This document shows positions 58,678 to 64,000 of a stretch of DNA of 64,000 bases, one piece after another. This DNA is from Amanita rubescens. Its lineage: Eukaryota > Basidiomycota > Agaricomycetes > Agaricales > Amanitaceae. The DNA lies in contig WION01000128.1 of NCBI GenBank assembly GCA_015039365.1, positions 62,001-126,000 of the forward strand, read 5' to 3'. Below the pieces are notes generated by a model. That model was not told the DNA's origin, did not search any database, and saw only the letters and a list, made by a program, of their open reading frames with translations. A program made the translations under genes and the position numbers. The number at the start of each line of letters is the position of its first letter. Position 1 is the first letter of the stretch.

Positions 58678-59899
58678 TGTCCCAGAGGCGCTCACCATCA
58701 CCACCAGTCATCGTATCAAGAAAGAGGACAAGGGTTCCTGAGCGTGAATACCACGAGGTCAATACCCAAGGTATGTCTCTAGCATGTGGCCTTCACGTGT
58801 GCTTGTCTATATAGTTGCTTTCAACTATCACCCTTTCACTATCAACGATCATGATGTATCTCTCTCTCTCTTCTCTCTTCTTCTTCTGTGCTGGCAAGAA
58901 GAACATTAATACTAACTCGCAATCTCGTCTGTCTCTAGATCTCCCTCCCCCGGACAAACGTCGCCGTGGTCTCACTGATTCCATCGTATCAACCGCTCTT
59001 AGTGCCGCTTTCTTTAGTACCGCCGTCGGTCTCACCGTTTATAGACTGTAAGCGACCACCCGCTCCGCCACACCCCATCACTTAACCAACGTCCTATAGA
59101 TGGAGAGGATCCTCCGAACCACGCGCAACCGATCAACTACCTCCTCCCCCTTATCGAGAATCCGAGATTGAGCGGTCACCAGGCCCAACCTCTCCTAAAC
59201 CGTCACGTAAACACCGCCCCGGAGCCGGTTACTCTAAACGGTCTAATCATCGTCAACGTTCTACGCGTGCGCGTTCCAACATCCCCCCCGCCCTCACTTC
59301 CGGAACACCTGAGCTCGACTTTGAGCCCTCCACTGTCCTCGATGAACCGGTAAACGAAGTGGATGACCAGGTATGTCTCTTCCCATGACGTCACGTGCAC
59401 GGAACAATAAAACTCTACTTGACAGATGGACTGGATCGGAGACAAACTCTCGGTTCTGATAGCTGAAGGTAAACGAGCTCTCGGTTGCGAAATAGTTGTT
59501 ATATCCGACTCGAAAGAGGATGAAGTTGATGATGGCTCAGGTGCATGGGAAGACTCTGACCCTGCTTCCAGTTCACTGCGGACAAGAACCAGTCGTCGTC
59601 GTTCACATACTACTTCCGCCTCTGCCTCTACATCGCAAAGACGTCGTCGGGGTCACCAGCAACCTGATCCCGGGTCCATCTACCAATCCTTCTCAGCCAG
59701 CACCTCTTCTCTTCCTCAAGCCCCGTCCACTCCCCGCCGGACACACCGCACAGGACTCTCGCTCGATTCCTCGCCCGCTTCTTCCGGCAGGCTTTGGACA
59801 AGCAGCGAGGACATCAATACCTTTGATAGTCCTGAGCTGAGGGAGTCGATGGAGAAAGCCAGGCAGCGCGCCTTGGCTGCCAGAAGTGGCGGGCAGTGA
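58678..59899 (+). CDS. Predicted single-pass membrane protein with PPPY motif
   Basis: A family I have seen only as uncharacterised in Agaricomycetes. From ATG 58678 (MSQRRSPSPPVIVSRKRTRV; an upstream ATG at 58611 is also open), exon 2 starts DLPPPDKRRRGL. It is followed by a membrane segment IVSTALSAAFFSTAVGLTVY (about 58980-59040). Exon 3 carries LPPPPYRES, a PPxY motif that usually binds WW domains of Rsp5/Nedd4 ubiquitin ligases, then basic and Ser/Pro-rich sequence. Exon 4 starts MDWIGDKLSVLIAEGKRALG (59426) and ends in a Ser/Arg-rich region and a helical tail (LRESMEKARQRALAARSGGQ) at 59899. A helper in membrane-protein turnover is a guess. Confidence 0.65.
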
Positions 59900-60863
59900 G
59901 TCCAAGCAAGGCAATTGCCGTGTACTCTATTTTTTTTTCCCAACGGAGTTACCTCGGAGGAGAGCCGGCTGCGACGCTGCTATGTTTTTAGTAGGGTCGG
60001 CTCTCTGGACAGCACAACAACTCAAGAGCTAACGAACAAACGAACGGGCGAAAACGACGGTTCTCTCTGATGATGACTAATTCACAACGGGACTTTTTGA
60101 TCGCGCGCGCCTACCATTCCGTTTTTGCACATTCATACATTACGTTTTTTTTATTTTAAAAACTACAATAACTGGAACTTGGTATCTCAACTGTATTTTT
60201 TCGTCATTATATCCGTCGTACCACATAGATTTTATTTGTATATCGTATATTATATTAACTCGTGTTTATTCGTCGTCTCTTTTTCTTTTTCTTTTTGTTC
60301 GAGGTTTTCTGCTTGCTTTGTGTAGCGAAGATGATATAATTTTTCATACGGAGGAGGTATTTCACACTAACTAGTCTAGACATCATACTGAGCCGAAATG
60401 CCTCAACGCTTCCTTGCATCTGTACTACCTAGCAGCCCCTTCCTCTCGTGAACATGTCTTGATGGCGGTCCGTTTCAACGTCAATCCTCACGTTTACGGC
60501 CGAACCTGATTTTTCACGACGTAACCTGTCGATTCCCTCACGTCCAAGCTTAAGGTCTTCGTCGACTGACGTTGCGCGTCGGCCCAAAAGGGGAGATGAG
60601 GACTACATTAAGCGACGAACTTTTATCTTATTCCGCCGCAAATGTTACGAGGACCGCTTAGGAGGAGGGAGCCCGAGTCAGTGAGTTGACTAACTTGGCC
60701 GCCACTAATGTTAACGATAAAGTCATGAATTCCGAGTCAAACCTACCGTTGGGGTCGTGCAATTTTTCAAATATTTGCGCTCCTTTATTGCGCAGACCTT
60801 CAGCCAGGATCGCATCCCACCGCATTTGTATATTACTTAATACTTGATACAACACAATCATGA
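59900..60863. other. Convergent intergenic stretch
   Basis: Holds the 3' ends of the membrane protein gene and the Crinkler gene. A T-rich stretch at 60130-60310 fits a 3' UTR or terminator region. An open frame at 60658-60861 on the minus strand just past the Crinkler stop has no supported start. No gene called. Confidence 0.4.
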
Positions 60864-63405
60864 CTATTTTGCCCCGAACACCTCCGCTTCTGATAGCGCA
60901 AGAATGTACTGATCAGTCTTCCCATACCAAAGTGTTTGTGCACCCTTCTTTGCGCCCTCAATTGTCTGCTTTGCAAAAGGCACCCCCAACGTGTCCGGGA
61001 CAACAAAAAGAATGATCATTTTTCTTTTTGTTGTTGGTCGAAGATCTTTCATCCCAGAGACTTTAGGCTTGAGTGACGTTTGAACATCCTCCAAACCTTT
61101 AAGCTTTATAGGATGGTCGGCAGCTGTAGTTGCCTGCAAAGCGACAAGAGGCGAGAATTGGGAAATATCGGGTTGATACAGGAAAGAGTCGAAAGGTGGA
61201 AAGACAGGAGAGAGCGGCTGGAGGTAGCATGATGTTTTATTCTGGACGGACAATGCTAATTCGCCTGTGAAACATTTCATGTCTCCGAATTGTTTTGTGT
61301 TGGGAGTGAAGCGAATGTTATGAGTAGTGGAGCGTTTATCGAGAGACTGAATAGTAAAGGTCCGGGAAGAAGTTTTCAGGAATTTGTGAAGGTGACATTC
61401 AAATGTCTTTCCAACGAGTGTAGCAGATTCACGGCACGCTTTGATGGCACAGTAAAAATCGTATGCAGAACCCACCCTTCGTTGGTCCAGGACAACCATC
61501 ATCTCCGAGAAAGCCCAGTCCGAAACTGGTTCCACGGCACACTTGTTCCACAACCGATGCTTGGACAATGGGCGTATTTGGAATACGCGATGGATCACTG
61601 TGCCACCATCCACCGTCATCGTGATGATAGTATCAGACAACTCCTTGGTCTGCTCAATCGCTTTCCTGATCTTCGCTTTGGTATCGTCAAGAGCACGAGA
61701 GGATACTGCCGCTGCGAAACATTCACGAGGTATGTTCCCGCAAATACGGGAAGCTTCCTGAAGTCGCTTGAGAGTGATGTCGTTGCTTTGCAGGAACAAC
61801 CTATAAATCATAAGCAGGCGAATTAATCAAGCAGAATGCACGAACGATGCAACAACAAGTTCTTCTCGCGACCATGGCTCCATCATAAACATCGCATGCT
61901 GATCGTTAACTCTTTGGGTAAGCCACCGTCGGTCTTTCCTCTTTTTTGGCGAAGACGTTAGCAGTATGCGATATTCGTCATGACAAAAGAGATATTCATT
62001 AGGTTGATAGACTTTATCGTCGGCATCGACGAGTGCAAGAACGTCGTCGGCGTCGGCCGATACTCCCGGTGCCATGCCCTCTGGGAGCACCGTATTACCA
62101 ATAATGAAGACCTTGCCAGACACATCCTGAAACACGATTGGCTGGGCAAGAATGATGCAAAGAATGAGGATGGAATACAACATGCATGTTTTCCCTGGTT
62201 TGTTGGTTGGAAGTGGCAGTCAGATACCAATAATGGTGCTCACCGATACCCGGCTGACCTGAGAAGAGGGCACTTCCATTCTTGCCCTTTTTCCTCTTGT
62301 TAAAGATGTCTATCATGGTATTCCACTCGTTTCGGAAGAGCATCAACCGTGGCACGCGAAGCTTCTTCTTCGACTGGAGGACAGTCAGGTCCACATACCG
62401 AATGGTGTAGGGGAAAATCCCCGTGGCTTCGTTTGGAAGATGAGTGTCGCCTGAGCAGTGGTCGGAATCAATGACCATGGCAGCGTCGTCGTCGTCGTCG
62501 TCTACAATATCGTCGTCCACAACATCATCGTCCACAACATCGCAGTCTACAACATCGTCATCCACAACGTCGTCGTCGAGGACATTATCAGATGGGGGCT
62601 GGGAGGCATCTAAACGGGGGACTAGGCCATCACCAAGGTCTAGGTCAAGACCAGTGCTCCTCTCGCGTAAGAATGCGGATTTCGTGGCAAGAACATCCTC
62701 CGCCTCATATTCATCAGAGTTGCGTTTCGGATTCAGTGCGTCCAGGTGACATTGAAGTTCGGTGAAGTCACCTTTGGTCAGGGTTGCGGTACGAAAAATC
62801 TTGCCAAAAAAATCACGCTTTCCCCACAGTTCATTATGAATTTCAACCAGCCAGGATGGTCCTAATAAGATGAGAGCATTGCGAACGGAGTTTTGATTAA
62901 TGATGGACAAATGACACGACAGCGATGGGCTCACCTGTGGAGGGAAGGCGCACCAGAACATGGACATGGTTGTCGAGAGGGTCCCGGTCCGGAAAGAGCG
63001 CCGACATGGTTTGTGTAGCGGGCAACCGCTTTGCGAACGTCGCCACATCGCCTCTCGACCTAATACGCTGCGTGAGGGTATCTTCTGGATCCACAGGTTC
63101 TGGATCATTTAGCTGGCAAGATAGAGTCAGTCAGCTGTTTGCGTTAGCCTGTAGAATGCCCTCGCCATCCAAAGTACTAGAGTGGAGGCATTAATACCAG
63201 GAAGATATGTTTCCGCCTTTATAGCCTTCTTCAAAAAGTCGACCTTGACGTCGCGATGTACGGATACCTGAAATGGAGGACCGTCGCCAACAAGACACCA
63301 AAGTGTAATGAAATCCGGCATCAAGGACGGTGGAAGTACGACGTGGTGGTAAGGATAGAGCGAATCGGAAGGAGTAAATGATCTGTTGGATTGGAAGTCA
63401 CTCAT
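60864..63405 (-). CDS. Crinkler (CRN)-like protein: ubiquitin-like header, P-loop NTPase, nuclease-like C-terminus
   Basis: Crinklers occur in oomycetes and some fungi; several act in the host nucleus. Exon 1 (63405 to about 63166) holds the ubiquitin-like header FITLWCLVGDGPPFQVSV and STLVLW. Exon 2 (63112-62935) reads LNDPEPVDPED and ends HVHVLVRLPSTG. Exon 3 (62861-62244) has WLVEIHNELWGKRDFFGKIF, an acidic Asp/Val repeat (about 62490-62590), and the P-loop start LFSGQPGIG. Exon 4 (62194-61846) completes it as GKT and carries Walker-B-like NEYLFCHDEYRILLTS. Exon 5 (61800-60864) holds the C-terminal domain with FPPFDSFLYQ, as in the REase-like nuclease part of fungal CRNs. The intron after exon 1 most simply uses a GC donor, which keeps the LW motif. 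No signal peptide is visible. The exact action is unknown. Confidence 0.75.
62488..62590 (-). repeat. 15-bp tandem repeat coding an Asp/Val tract
   Basis: Units of about 15 bases (ACAACATCGTCGTCC-like on the plus strand) repeat about six times inside the Crinkler gene. They encode alternating Asp-Asp-Asp-Val-Val. The number of units is likely to vary between strains. Confidence 0.7.
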
Positions 63406-63668
63406 CGCAATAGTTATAGGAGGGATGGTCGGAGTTTCAATTCGCGTCTGGCCATTACGTCACGACGTTCCATCGTCATAGGGGCGCTCAATTAGGAAAT
63501 ACTGGTAGTGCTGGTCCCCACTAGAATCCACGCATATAAGCGGACAATTTATCAACGCGTGCCCAACCGCCTCTAATGCGTTATCTTCGCGTTACTGCCT
63601 TTTTTGGAGTTATCGATGAGGAAATCCGTCGGTCGAGTGTTATACATAATACAAACAGCCTATGATGT
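63406..63668. other. Short intergenic stretch
   Basis: Upstream region of the Crinkler gene and 3' flank of the transporter. No gene seen. Confidence 0.4.
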
Positions 63669-64000
63669 CTATACTTGAAGAAGCCTGCTAGCAACTTTAC
63701 TCCGTTTGCGGATCACTGGGCCCCAGAAAAACAGAACCTACCGTGTCCAACATCATCAGCACCATCTCATTAAGATGTAGTAGAGCTTACATAGGGTATA
63801 GGGATCATCAAGACAGCTATGCACGCGAAAAGCGTGCCTGCCCATTTGAATGTGAGCCTCTCGAACATTTGAGTGGAGAATAGCGGGAATGCGGTGGCGA
63901 CGAGGTTACCTATGTGACATAAAAGTGTAAGTAAAAGGTTAACGGCGTGCTTATGAGGCGGAGCTTACGTGCTAGGCTCTGCCCAGCAGAGGCAGATGAT
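63669..64000 (-). CDS. MFS transporter, C-terminal exons (partial)
   Basis: The last exons of a major facilitator superfamily transporter. The exon at 64000-63969 reads SSASAGQSLA. After a GTAAGC intron, 63909-63791 reads NLVATAFPLFSTQMFERLTF and WAGTLFACIAVLMIPIPY (last transmembrane helix). After another intron, 63737-63669 reads VLFFWGPVIRKRSKVASRLL and stops. This is the usual end of fungal drug:H+ antiporter-like MFS proteins. The rest of the gene lies beyond the right edge, so the substrate cannot be judged. Confidence 0.8.

Overview
The window looks like nuclear DNA of an Agaricomycete (Basidiomycota). Genes carry many short GT-AG introns of about 45-65 nt, and the families present are typical of mushroom-forming and plant-associated basidiomycetes: a NACHT-WD40 protein, a FunK1 kinase, a zinc-knuckle/PARP-like protein, an F-box protein and a Crinkler. 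The species cannot be named from the sequence alone.

The most unusual content is a pair of related genes, one on the + strand at 2793-9441 and one on the - strand at 56009-49919. Both start with a GTPase-like G domain. They then run into a long array in which every intron of about 50-70 nt is separated from the next by an exon of exactly one codon. I can place 71 such micro-exons in the left gene and 38 in the right gene; one in each gene is two codons. My hand-spliced models stay in frame throughout (473 aa and 852 aa, both totals divisible by three). None of the 111 array codons is a stop. In the middle of each array the introns are nearly identical copies, while the codons between them differ strongly. 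The right gene continues into a protein kinase domain with its catalytic motifs intact. The left gene stops just before that point. I read this as a codon-by-codon diversified region inside a G-domain/kinase receptor-like protein. I know of no established description of such a system, but I could not search for one.

Layout: 1-2.0 kb is the first copy of a 1.3-1.5 kb direct repeat with a small hypothetical gene. 2.8-9.4 kb is the left array gene. 9.7-11.5 kb is the second repeat copy, preceded by the end of an unidentified gene. 11.8-16.8 kb is a frame-broken NACHT-WD40 gene with 14 WD repeats. 17.8-19.4 kb is a zinc-knuckle PARP-like gene. 19.7-24.2 kb holds a secreted type-B carboxylesterase and a pepsin-like protease. 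25.6-32.4 kb holds ZIM17, a secreted Ser/Thr-rich protein, HGH1 and SPT20. 32.8-36.7 kb holds a FunK1 kinase and TFIIE-beta. 38.3-42.9 kb has two tandem CCC1/VIT iron/manganese transporters with a hypothetical gene between them. 43.9-47.7 kb holds an HD-domain nucleotidase-like gene and GRC3. 49.9-56.0 kb is the right array gene with kinase. 57.1-59.9 kb holds a divergent F-box gene and a membrane protein gene. 60.9-63.4 kb is a Crinkler with P-loop and nuclease-like parts. The end of an MFS transporter runs off the right edge.

Housekeeping genes (SPT20, TFIIE-beta, GRC3, HGH1, ZIM17) are intact and alternate with recognition or conflict-type genes (array genes, NACHT-WD40, FunK1, Crinkler). 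The two array genes also stand out by composition: they are AT-rich and almost free of CpG, with sharp edges.
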